Assembly: GCA_910584845.1 (NCBI GenBank)
Contig: CAJUDH010000002.1
Span: forward strand, 62,001 to 126,000
Source of the DNA: an uncultured Lachnospiraceae bacterium
GTDB taxonomy: Bacteria; Bacillota; Clostridia; Lachnospirales; Lachnospiraceae
Direction: 5' to 3'
Length of the DNA: 64,000 nucleotides
The translations under genes and the position numbers were made by a program. Positions 52,581-60,487 of the stretch are shown one piece after another; within the stretch, counting starts at the first letter, position 1, and each line of letters starts with the position of its first letter. Below the pieces are notes generated by a model, which saw nothing but the letters and a program-made list of their open reading frames with translations, had not been told where the DNA came from and did not search any database.

Positions 52581-52856
52581 TTAATCGTTATCCGGCAAAA
52601 GCTTAATGCGGACCATAACCTGCCGCACAAAGCTCCCTTCCGGCAGCTTAAGGTCCTCTGCATGGCTTTGAGGCGGCAGGTCCCCTTCTTCCTCCAGCTC
52701 TACGCAAATCCAGTTATAAGCCGCGTCCCGGGCTTCGTCCATGGCGTCTTCCAAATCCGGCCCGTCGGCCTCGCAGCACTCCAGGTCCGGAAACTCCACA
52801 TGGTATCCTTTATCGTTTTTATGGGGCGTAAATACCGCCGGATAAGTAAATGTCAT
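52581..52856 (-). CDS. HicB-like protein without HicA partner
   Basis: A 91-residue protein with the HicB fold pattern: a first strand YPAVFTPHKNDKGYHVEFPDLE, an acidic turn, and a helix with LEDAMDEARDAAYNW. HicB proteins neutralise HicA RNases. No HicA reading frame is present on either side, and the typical C-terminal DNA-binding helix is absent, so it may be a solitary house-keeping variant. ATG at 52856 has AGGAGG upstream and lies 11 nt after the YgjP-type peptidase gene, so the two are cotranscribed. Confidence 0.8.
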   Translation of the reverse strand: MTFTYPAVFTPHKNDKGYHVEFPDLECCEADGPDLEDAMDEARDAAYNWICVELEEEGDLPPQSHAEDLKLPEGSFVRQVMVRIKLLPDND

Positions 52857-52867
52857 AGATATGCCTC

Positions 52868-53446
52868 CTATCTTCCCATTAGCCTGTCCCCGTTTTCTTT
52901 TAGCCAACGCTTCCTTTGCTGGTAATCCGGCAGGACAGACTCTACCAAATTCCAGAACCGTACCGAATGGTTCATCTCCCTCCGGTGGGCCAGCTCATGG
53001 ACCACCACATAATCCAGCACCTCACCCGGCGCCAAAATCAGCCGCCAGTTAAAGTTTAAATTCCCTTTGGCGCTGCAACTGCCCCACCGGGTTTTCTGAT
53101 CCTTTACGGCAACCCGCCCATAGCTCACCTGCATTTGCCGGGCATAATATTCTGCCCGGCGCTGCAATACCTGCCTGGCCAGCTCCTGGTGCTTTTCATA
53201 ATCCTCCTTTGTCCATTCCGGAAGGCGTTCCCGGTAATCTTTTTGTTCCCGGGCCCGGTTTTGCAGCTGGGCCTGGGTCCTGCGGATCCATTCCCGGTTC
53301 TTTTGCACGTATTCCTCCGCCGCCGCACGGCTGCAGCGGTTGGGCGCCCGCACGGTCACGCTCCCGTCCGGCGACACCTGGATCGCTATGGTTTTCCTAG
53401 AACTGCGGATTAAATTATATTCAATCGCATCTTTATTGCGCATCAT
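52868..53446 (-). CDS. YgjP-type (DUF45) metallopeptidase
   Basis: A 192-residue protein of the M48-related YgjP family. The zinc site HELAHRREMNHSVRFW (HExxH from residue 148 plus a downstream His) and KTRWGSCSAKGNLNFNW are diagnostic. The N-terminal part contains SSRKTIAIQVSPDGSVTVRAPN-type beta strands. It is cytoplasmic; its target is unknown. GGAGG precedes two nearby ATGs. A HicB-like gene follows after 11 nt. Confidence 0.93.
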   Translation of the reverse strand: MMRNKDAIEYNLIRSSRKTIAIQVSPDGSVTVRAPNRCSRAAAEEYVQKNREWIRRTQAQLQNRAREQKDYRERLPEWTKEDYEKHQELARQVLQRRAEYYARQMQVSYGRVAVKDQKTRWGSCSAKGNLNFNWRLILAPGEVLDYVVVHELAHRREMNHSVRFWNLVESVLPDYQQRKRWLKENGDRLMGR

Positions 53447-53502
53447 TCAGCCTCCTCTATAAATATTCATAAAAAAGAAGAATTTTTTTATGTTTTCCCC
53501 AC

Positions 53503-53530
53503 TTGTATTCCCTCCCTGATTTGTTATACT
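53503..53530 (+). promoter_or_regulatory. Promoter for the RelA/SpoT-domain gene
   Basis: TTGTAT (53503-53508), 16 nt, TATACT (53525-53530), about 35 nt before the ATG. Confidence 0.55.
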
Positions 53531-53565
53531 AATAGGAAAACAAGCAAGACAGAAAAGGAAGCGCC

Positions 53566-54807
53566 ATGGATTTAGTGAATCAGTTCATTAATAATTACAA
53601 TAAGAAAATCCCTTTTTACGAAGCTGCCGGGCGGCTGGCCGCATCCCAGCTGGAATCTGCGTTACAGTCTGCCGGGATTCGGGCCATGGTCACTTCCCGG
53701 GCCAAAAGCCCAGACCGGCTGAGGGCCAAAGTTACCCGCAGAAACGCCAAACGGGAAAACCCCTACAAAAACATGAGGGAAATTTATGAAGACATCGCCG
53801 ATTTGTGCGGTATCCGGGTATCTTTATATTTCCCCGGCGACCGCAATAAAACCGGAGACCTGATCGGCGATTTATTCGACATCCAGAATATACGCCATTT
53901 CCCGGAGCAGTCGGAACCCCCCACTTACAACCGGCGGTTTTCCGGTTATTGGGCCACCCATTACCGGGGGCTGCTGAAAATAGATTCCCTGGCCCACTCC
54001 CAGCAGCGCTACGCCTCCGCCCACCTGGAAATACAGGTAGCCTCCCTGTTGATGCACGCCTGGTCAGAAGTGGAGCATGACCTGGTATATAAGCCCCTCC
54101 AAGGCAACCTGTCCGAGGAAGAGCTGGCCATTATTGATGAACTAAACGGCCTGGTCCTGTCCGGCGAAATTGCCTTAGAGCGCCTCCAAAGCGCCGGCAA
54201 CAAGCGGATCCTCAACAAAAAGTCATCATTCGACAGCCAATACGACCTGGCCTCCTATTTATACAATTACCTAAGCAACAATTTCCGGAAAGAAGACGTG
54301 GAATTGCGCATGGGGGACATCGAACTGCTGTACAAGCTGATCAGCCGTCTGGAAATAAACAGCGTTAAGGCCATTGAGCCAATAATGAAATCCGTAAAAT
54401 TCGAAAAAGATAAAAGGAACATTTCCCAACAAATTATTGACCAGGTAATTACCGGCGACGCCAAACATTATGAAACTTATCAGGAACTAAGGGCCGGCAG
54501 CCATGAAAATGAAGAAACCGCAGCGACGATCCGCAGTTTTTACGACAGCTGGGTCCCCCTGGAAAACCTGTTAAACCGGATCGCTTACCGCAATTCCCCT
54601 AAGCAGCGGGGCGCATTTAATATTAACACCCTAAAGCGGTTAAACCTGTTGGATCAGGAATCTATCAACCAAATCGCATCCCTGCGCAAACTGCGCAATA
54701 TGCTGATCCATGATATTGAAATCCCGGATATGGATATTATCCGCAAAAGGACGGACAAGGCCCAGGAAATGCTGCAAAAGCTACAGGCCCAGTTCCCTTC
54801 CCTGTAA
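53566..54807 (+). CDS. RelA/SpoT synthetase-domain protein with long C-terminal extension
   Basis: A 413-residue protein. Residues about 35-190 match the nucleotide pyrophosphokinase fold of small alarmone synthetases: TSRAKSPDRLRAKV for substrate phosphates, IADLCGIRVSLYFPGD, HYRGLL, and the metal/base motif LEIQVASLLMHAWSEVEHDLVY. The remaining 220 residues are mostly helical and not assigned. It lacks HD hydrolase, TGS and ACT domains, so it is not a housekeeping Rel. Its extra domain resembles the plan of toxic or phage-sensing RelA-like proteins, though no such role is shown. It is transcribed alone with its own promoter. Confidence 0.82.
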   Translation: MDLVNQFINNYNKKIPFYEAAGRLAASQLESALQSAGIRAMVTSRAKSPDRLRAKVTRRNAKRENPYKNMREIYEDIADLCGIRVSLYFPGDRNKTGDLIGDLFDIQNIRHFPEQSEPPTYNRRFSGYWATHYRGLLKIDSLAHSQQRYASAHLEIQVASLLMHAWSEVEHDLVYKPLQGNLSEEELAIIDELNGLVLSGEIALERLQSAGNKRILNKKSSFDSQYDLASYLYNYLSNNFRKEDVELRMGDIELLYKLISRLEINSVKAIEPIMKSVKFEKDKRNISQQIIDQVITGDAKHYETYQELRAGSHENEETAATIRSFYDSWVPLENLLNRIAYRNSPKQRGAFNINTLKRLNLLDQESINQIASLRKLRNMLIHDIEIPDMDIIRKRTDKAQEMLQKLQAQFPSL

Positions 54808-54959
54808 CAAAGCCCCGCCACATGATTTCCCCTTTCGGCTTTTCCCATTATAGCAACCCTTTACCCAAAAAGCAATATCCTTGTCGCACGGTTGCCGTCC
54901 TCCCATACCGTTTCTGATGTGCCCGCCCCGTTTATAAGCGGCACGTTTCCCGGCAGCCG

Positions 54960-55000
54960 GGAAAGGCCCTGGCAGGCAAACCGCCCGCCAGGGCCTTTCC
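54960..55000. terminator. Bidirectional terminator
   Basis: A perfect 14-bp stem (54960-54973 with 54987-55000) between the convergent RelA-like and AI-2E-type genes. The rest of 54808-55048 holds nothing recognised. Confidence 0.8.
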
Positions 55001-55048
55001 CCTGCCCCGGACAAATGTTCTTCCGTTTCCGGATATGGCACCACACCT

Positions 55049-56161
55049 TTACCCGTCGTCGGCAGTAAAATGTTCCACCAAATCTTCAATCAGCAGCAAC
55101 CCTACCGGCCCTAAAAACAGCCCTAAAACCCCGAAAAGCTGTAGACCGACATAAATGGAAATCAGCGTCTCCAATGGCGACAGCCCCACCTGGTCCCCCA
55201 TCATTTTCGCCTCCAAAAATTCCCGGATTAAATAGCAGGCAAAATACAGGCCCAGCAGCACCAGGCCCCGCACCCACTTCCTTTTCACAAACTGGAGGAC
55301 CGCCCAGGGGATTAATACAGTCCCTGTACCGAAAACAGGAAGGGCGTCCAGGATGCCTATGCCCACGCCGGCCAAAATGTAATAAGGGTTTTTTAAAAAC
55401 CACAGCCCCGCCGTACATACCACCGTAGTCAGGAGCATAATCACCCCCTGGGTTTTCAGATACGCATTGGCAACGATGGCGAGCCGGTGGCCGATAATGG
55501 AATACTCCTGGCGAAAAGCCGACCGGAGGCACCGTTTTTTCCACACTTCCATTTCCTGCAACGCCATCCCTATGGCCACCAAAAGGATCGTAGCCATTAC
55601 CATGGCCTTGATCCCCCACCGGAAAACGGAGACGGAATTCACCATTAAGTAAGGCATAGCCCCTTTTTTCAGGCTTTCCATAAAACCCTTTAGCATTTCC
55701 CGCATTAGAATCACCATGCAATCGGGGTTCAGGCAAAAGCAGTCTTCTACCTGATGGCAAAGGGCCGTCAGCCATTGGTCGGCCTCTTCCACCCAATGGG
55801 GGATTTGTTCCAGGAACATCCCAGCCTCCAGGCACAATTTGCGCCCCCCAAAATAAAAGGCCCATGACAGCAAGGCAAAAACCACCAGCAGCTCGGCCAC
55901 CCCCACCAGCCCCACGGGAGGGCCCAAAACTTTTACGGCCCCTTCCCTTTGGCAGGTAGGTTTTCCCCAGTGCCTCCGGTATACCTTGATTTGGCAGCGG
56001 CGGGCCAGCCAGGACGACGACGGGCGCAAAACCAGGGCCAGTGCCCATGCTGCTAAAAAAGGAACCACAAGCGGCAGCAGAAACCGGAACGTCCCATATA
56101 CTGCGCCTGTGATTCCCAAAATAAATAAAATTTTCTTCAGTTTCTTATTCGGCTTACCCAT
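55049..56161 (-). CDS. AI-2E/YtvI family membrane protein
   Basis: A 370-residue integral membrane protein of the AI-2 exporter-like family (formerly UPF0118). It has about eight helices, a central soluble segment (about 120-185) with two amphipathic helices, and the C-terminal signature GIGILDALPVFGTGTVLIPWA. Members include sporulation protein YtvI and several sodium/proton antiporters, so the cargo is not settled. ATG at 56161 with GGTGAG upstream is chosen; an upstream extension has no membrane logic. It lies about 130 nt downstream of the GH13 gene on the same strand. Confidence 0.85.
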   Translation of the reverse strand: MGKPNKKLKKILFILGITGAVYGTFRFLLPLVVPFLAAWALALVLRPSSSWLARRCQIKVYRRHWGKPTCQREGAVKVLGPPVGLVGVAELLVVFALLSWAFYFGGRKLCLEAGMFLEQIPHWVEEADQWLTALCHQVEDCFCLNPDCMVILMREMLKGFMESLKKGAMPYLMVNSVSVFRWGIKAMVMATILLVAIGMALQEMEVWKKRCLRSAFRQEYSIIGHRLAIVANAYLKTQGVIMLLTTVVCTAGLWFLKNPYYILAGVGIGILDALPVFGTGTVLIPWAVLQFVKRKWVRGLVLLGLYFACYLIREFLEAKMMGDQVGLSPLETLISIYVGLQLFGVLGLFLGPVGLLLIEDLVEHFTADDG

Positions 56162-56292
56162 GGACTCACCTATTTCTGATTTGTACTTCTTTTGTACAGG
56201 AAATATTCTGTCCCAGATAAACAAAATTATTCGCGGCTTTGAAAGCAGGTTCCGGAAATGCCCCCCATTTATGGGTGCCAATGGCGAATTGG

Positions 56293-58134
56293 CTAAGCCA
56301 TCCTTTTCAGCCAATAAAATCCATGTCCGTCTACCCGCACGCCGGAAGCCTTCATCACAGCCCCCGTCAGCAAGTCCTGGTATTCCCCGTCGCCCTCATC
56401 AATCCAGGCAACCCTCGGCTCCCCGCTAAAGTTGAACAGGCCGACCAGTTTTCCGTCCTTGCCCTCCCGGGCCAAGCCCAGCACGGCGTTGTCCCAGGTT
56501 TCCAATGTCCAAAAGCCGGCCGAAGCATCAAATGCCTTTTCCTGCCCCCGGATTTTTTCCAGCTGGTCCAGCCGCCCAAACAGTTTGCCCTGCACCGTAT
56601 CCGGATGGCTGATGTTGTCCACTAGATTCCACTGGAATTTGCCGCGGTGGATATAGCGGGAATCCGCCGCCTTGTTGGGGTCGTTTTTATAAGTATAGTC
56701 GTTGACCTGGCCAATCTCGTCCCCGCTGTAGAGCATAGGGATGCCCGATAAAAACAGCATGTAGGCATGGAGCATCACATCCATCTGGATGGCGGCGTCC
56801 GTAGCTTCCTCGTCCTGCTCAAAGCCTGCCTTCTCCACGCCGCACATGGATGCGGTCGTGCCGCAGAACCGGGCGTCGCCGGTCACCAGGTCTTCATTGT
56901 ACAATTCGCCCCGGCTTACGCTGTCCTGCCATTTTCCGGTAAAATAATCGTTTAAATATTTTTTATGGGGCACCTGGTACATCCCCCAGGACTCCAAAAG
57001 CGGGTAATCCAGCCCCCATCCAATATCGTCATGGCACCGCAGGTAATTAAGGAAGGTATAGTCGGAAGGCAGGGAACTAATAATCTCCATCTGCCGTTTC
57101 AGCAGCCTCACGTCGCCGGTAGCTACCGTGTGCCAGGTAGTGGCCATGGTGGTTACGTTATAAAGCATATGGCATTCCGGCTTTTCCACCGTGCCAAAAT
57201 ATGGCGCCACCTTCTCCGGCTCCATAACCACCTCCCCAAGGAGCACAATCCCGGGGCACACAATCTCCCCGATCATGCGCATCATACGCACGATCGTATG
57301 GACCTGGGGCAAATTGCGGCAGTCCGTCCCCACCTGCTTCCAGATGTAGGGCACCGCGTCAATCCGCAGTACGTCGATCCCGCGGTTGGCCAAATACAGG
57401 AAATTGTACATCATCTCATTGAACACCACCGGGTTGCGGTAATTTAAATCCCACTGGTAGGGGTAGAACGAGGTCATAACAAACTCCTGCATATCCGGCA
57501 GGTAAGTAAAATTCCCCGGGGCCGTGGTGGGGAATACCTGGGGCACGGTTTTTTCATACATGGCAGGCATGGAATAATTGTCGAAGAAGAAATACCGGTC
57601 CTTGTACTCCTGTTTCCCGGCCCTGGCCTTTTTGGCCCACTTGTGGTCTTCCGAAGTATGGTTCATCACGAAATCCAGGCACAGGCTGACCCCCTGCTTA
57701 TGGCACTGGTCTGCCAGCTTCTCCAGGTCCTCCATGGTCCCCAGCTTTTCCTGTACCTTCCGGAAATCCGCTACGGCGTAGCCGCCGTCCGACCGGCCTT
57801 CCACCGTATCCAGCAGCGGCATCAGATGCACGTAATTTACGTTGCACCGCTTGATGTAATCCAGTTTTTTCCGTACCCCTTTCAAATCCCCGGCAAACTG
57901 GTCCACATACAGCATCATCCCCAACATGCCGTTTTTGCGGTACCAGCCGGGGTCCTTCTCCCTCTCCTGGTCCAGCTTTTTCAAGGGCAGGCTGCGCTCC
58001 TCATAAAACTGCCGGAGGCGGCTTAGCAAATCATCAAAAAAACCCTGGTTATCATACAATTCCATATACAGCCATTTCAGCTCGTCAATATGGCGCTCCA
58101 AACGTTCTTCAAAAATCTGATTCCCCTTTTTCAT
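56293..58134 (-). CDS. Amylosucrase-like GH13 enzyme
   Basis: A 613-residue GH13 protein of the amylosucrase branch. Early all-helical residues 1-75 precede the barrel start GMLGMMLYVDQFAGDL. Catalytic residues are expected at Asp near 254 (VLRIDAVPY), Glu near 300 (LLGEVV) and Asp near 365 (YLRCHDDIGW). LDFVMNHTSEDH is the first conserved region. Family members either make alpha-glucan from sucrose or hydrolyse it. There is no signal peptide. GGGAGGG precedes the ATG. No sucrose transporter lies nearby, so substrate is uncertain. Confidence 0.9.
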   Translation of the reverse strand: MKKGNQIFEERLERHIDELKWLYMELYDNQGFFDDLLSRLRQFYEERSLPLKKLDQEREKDPGWYRKNGMLGMMLYVDQFAGDLKGVRKKLDYIKRCNVNYVHLMPLLDTVEGRSDGGYAVADFRKVQEKLGTMEDLEKLADQCHKQGVSLCLDFVMNHTSEDHKWAKKARAGKQEYKDRYFFFDNYSMPAMYEKTVPQVFPTTAPGNFTYLPDMQEFVMTSFYPYQWDLNYRNPVVFNEMMYNFLYLANRGIDVLRIDAVPYIWKQVGTDCRNLPQVHTIVRMMRMIGEIVCPGIVLLGEVVMEPEKVAPYFGTVEKPECHMLYNVTTMATTWHTVATGDVRLLKRQMEIISSLPSDYTFLNYLRCHDDIGWGLDYPLLESWGMYQVPHKKYLNDYFTGKWQDSVSRGELYNEDLVTGDARFCGTTASMCGVEKAGFEQDEEATDAAIQMDVMLHAYMLFLSGIPMLYSGDEIGQVNDYTYKNDPNKAADSRYIHRGKFQWNLVDNISHPDTVQGKLFGRLDQLEKIRGQEKAFDASAGFWTLETWDNAVLGLAREGKDGKLVGLFNFSGEPRVAWIDEGDGEYQDLLTGAVMKASGVRVDGHGFYWLKRMA

Positions 58135-58324
58135 GGATTTACCCTCCCGTTTTTAATTTTTGGAAAACCCAAATTATATTGGCTTAATCATATCATTTTC
58201 TTTTCGGCCCGTAAAGAGTAAACCGTTTCTTATATATGGCAAAATGTCGCCACCGGTTTTGCCCTTCGGCAAGCCCCGGCCATAAGGCCCGGACTTGCCC
58301 TATGCGCCCGCGGCCAAACATGTT

Positions 58325-59023
58325 TCAACAGCATAAATGGAATTTTGCAAATGCCCCCCCGGTGGGAGTCCGCTGGAAAACCATGGCCTCCCCGGTCAAC
58401 GGATGGTTAAATGACAACCGGTGGGACGCCAGGGCAATGTTGCCCCCGCCCTTGCTCTCCCCGGCAAAGGAAGGGTTGTATTTCCGGTCCCCCCACAAGG
58501 GCAGGCCATGGCCGGCCATCTGGACCCGGATCTGATGGTGCCTCCCCGTCCGCAGCGTAACCTCCATCAAGGCCAGCCAACGGTTATCCGTGTCTTGGGC
58601 CTTCTCCAATTCGCGAAACAGAAGTTCCGCCCTCTTTGCCCCTTTTACCCCCTTATCCACAATCCGCGACTGGTTCTGCCCCTTGTCTTTCAACAGGTAA
58701 TCCACAAACTTATCCACATTTTGGGGTACTTTTCCACAAACTACAGCCAAATACTGTTTTTTCATAGAGCCGTTTTCGATCTGCCGGCTAAGGGCAGCAG
58801 CTGCCTTTTTGTCTTTTGCATAAACCATAATGCCACTCACCGGCTTATCCAGCCTGTGGATAACCCCTACATAAGGCTCTGCGCTGCCCGGGGAAAAATT
58901 GTGGATATGTCGGCGGATTTCGCTGACCATGTCCGCATTCAGCCCGCGGGCCGCCTGGGATTCCACACCCGCCGGTTTCCACACTACCAAAATCTGCCTG
59001 TCTTCATACAACAGCTCCAACAT
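58325..59023 (-). CDS. RluA family pseudouridine synthase
   Basis: A 232-residue enzyme with the RluA signature IHRLDKPVSGIMVYAK, whose Asp near residue 58 is catalytic. It has no S4 domain, so it resembles RluA-type single-domain synthases acting on rRNA or tRNA; the target uridine is not known. ATG at 59023 has a purine-rich ribosome site (GGAAGGGGATGGGA); an in-frame ATG 25 codons upstream adds no family-like sequence. It is divergent from the HlyIII gene. Confidence 0.92.
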   Translation of the reverse strand: MLELLYEDRQILVVWKPAGVESQAARGLNADMVSEIRRHIHNFSPGSAEPYVGVIHRLDKPVSGIMVYAKDKKAAAALSRQIENGSMKKQYLAVVCGKVPQNVDKFVDYLLKDKGQNQSRIVDKGVKGAKRAELLFRELEKAQDTDNRWLALMEVTLRTGRHHQIRVQMAGHGLPLWGDRKYNPSFAGESKGGGNIALASHRLSFNHPLTGEAMVFQRTPTGGAFAKFHLCC

Positions 59024-59133
59024 ATTCCCATCCCCTTCCTTTCCCTTAAAATAAAATCCGGAATAAAAGGACCCGTCCGGCGGCCATGGCTCTGCCAAAT
59101 TCAGATAACAAATCTTTCAATTTTTTTAAATGG

Positions 59134-59198
59134 CTTGCATTTTTCCCGCCAAAGTAGTATAGTATATTAAACATCATAATATAGTTTTCAAAACTATG
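59134..59198 (+). promoter_or_regulatory. HlyIII promoter with a downstream palindrome
   Basis: TTGCAT (59134-59139), 17 nt, TATAGT (59157-59162). ATAGTTTTCAAAACTAT (59180-59196) is a 17-nt palindrome about 18 nt after the -10, positioned to block transcription if bound. Confidence 0.6.
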
Positions 59199-59262
59199 TA
59201 TTGCGGTTATTGCCATGCCACTTTCTGGCATCTCATCTATAAGCAAGCAAGGAGGCATTTTT

Positions 59263-59913
59263 ATGACATTTAAAATCAAAGACCCTGGCAGCGCGCTTAC
59301 CCACTTTATTGCCATGCTTTTGGCATTATCCGCCGCTACCCCCCTGTTGGTAAAAGCGGCCCACACCCCGCAGCACGCCCATATGTTGGCCCTGGCTGTC
59401 TTCATCGTCAGCATGGTCCTGCTTTACGCTGCAAGCACCCTCTACCATACCCTGGACATCTCTCCAAAAGTGAACCAGATCCTGCGCAAAGTAGACCATA
59501 TGATGATCTTTATTTTGATCGCCGGCACTTATACCCCGGTCTGCATGGTTGTTTTAGGCGACCAGACCGGCTGGACCATGTTGGCCCTGGTATGGGGGAT
59601 CGCCCTGGCAGGGATCGCCATCAACGCTTTGTGGATCACCTGCCCCAAATGGTTCTCTTCCCTGATCTACATTGCCATGGGCTGGGTTTGCCTGCTGGCA
59701 TTTAAAAAAATTATTGAGGCCATGCCCCACAGCGCATTTATCTGGCTGTTGGCTGGTGGCATTATTTATACCGTCGGCGGGGTCATCTACGCCATGAAGC
59801 TCCCCCTTTTCAACGGGCGCTTTAAAAATTTCGGTTCCCATGAACTTTTCCACCTGTTTGTCATGGGCGGAAGCTTATGCCATTATATCGTCATGTACGC
59901 ATTTGTGGCTTAG
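59263..59913 (+). CDS. Hemolysin III (PAQR-like) family membrane protein
   Basis: A 216-residue protein with seven predicted helices. The family signatures are all visible: DPGSALTHFIAM at the start, AASTLYHTLD, the DHMMIFILIAGTYTP segment, and the C-terminal FGSHELFHLFVMGGSLCHYI that carries the metal-binding His pair. Function of bacterial members is uncertain, with links to membrane homeostasis. AAGGAGG precedes ATG at 59263; an upstream in-frame ATG at 59215 lacks a ribosome site and falls beyond the palindrome. Confidence 0.94.
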   Translation: MTFKIKDPGSALTHFIAMLLALSAATPLLVKAAHTPQHAHMLALAVFIVSMVLLYAASTLYHTLDISPKVNQILRKVDHMMIFILIAGTYTPVCMVVLGDQTGWTMLALVWGIALAGIAINALWITCPKWFSSLIYIAMGWVCLLAFKKIIEAMPHSAFIWLLAGGIIYTVGGVIYAMKLPLFNGRFKNFGSHELFHLFVMGGSLCHYIVMYAFVA

Positions 59914-59947
59914 GGCGCCTTTAAACAGGCAGGCGCAAATCAAACAA

Positions 59948-59975
59948 GGGGCGGCTTTTGCCACCCCGTTTTCTT
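59948..59975 (+). terminator. Terminator after the HlyIII gene
   Basis: GGGGCGGC (59948-59955) pairs with GCCACCCC (59960-59967) with one mismatch, followed by GTTTTCTTT. Confidence 0.75.
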
Positions 59976-60049
59976 TATCTGCCCCCAATCCGTTTCCCAT
60001 GGCTGCCCCCTCTGCCCAAACCGTTTCAGCCGCGGCTTTGAAGCGGTCC

Positions 60050-60487
60050 CTACCAACCGGAAACCATGGCGAAAACCCGGTACAAAAAACCTTCCTTGGG
60101 GCAAAACACCACAATATTATCCTGTGGGGTAAACATCCGGGCAAGATATACGGCCAAAAAAAGCGCCGTCATAACCGTGCCCATGGCCACAAACCACCTT
60201 TTTGGCATATGCCTTTTGAAAAAAAGGAGGATAGCCCCAGGTATGGGCAGCCAAAACAACGGATGGTAATGGAACGCCCCCGCTAAGTCCAGCCTGCATA
60301 AAGACAGCCACGCCCGGGACATCCCGCACCCGGCGCAAGATACCCCCGTCAGGAAAAGGATAGGGCAAGTGATGCCCATCCCCTGCAACACCAGATAAAA
60401 TCCGGCAATAACGCCTATTGCGCCAAACTCCCCTTTGACGATCCGGCTAAGCCGTCTGGCCCACGCTTTACCGGAAATGTTTTTCAT
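60050..60487 (-). CDS. DUF2752 family membrane protein
   Basis: A 145-residue protein with three membrane helices. The DUF2752 mark is clear: CPILFLTGVSCAGCGMSRAW with three conserved cysteines, then AFHYHPLFW. Members often accompany zinc-ribbon or TM2-type membrane proteins; their role is unknown. The ATG lies inside the end of the upstream zinc-ribbon gene, overlapping it by 20 nt, so translation is coupled and the two proteins probably act together. Confidence 0.9.
   Translation of the reverse strand: MKNISGKAWARRLSRIVKGEFGAIGVIAGFYLVLQGMGITCPILFLTGVSCAGCGMSRAWLSLCRLDLAGAFHYHPLFWLPIPGAILLFFKRHMPKRWFVAMGTVMTALFLAVYLARMFTPQDNIVVFCPKEGFLYRVFAMVSGW

Noticed and set aside
52337..52663. 108-codon minus-strand frame between the HicB-like and transglutaminase genes, considered as a HicA partner
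   Set aside because: It overlaps the HicB gene out of frame, is basic but lacks the HicA dsRNA-binding pattern, and has no ribosome site.
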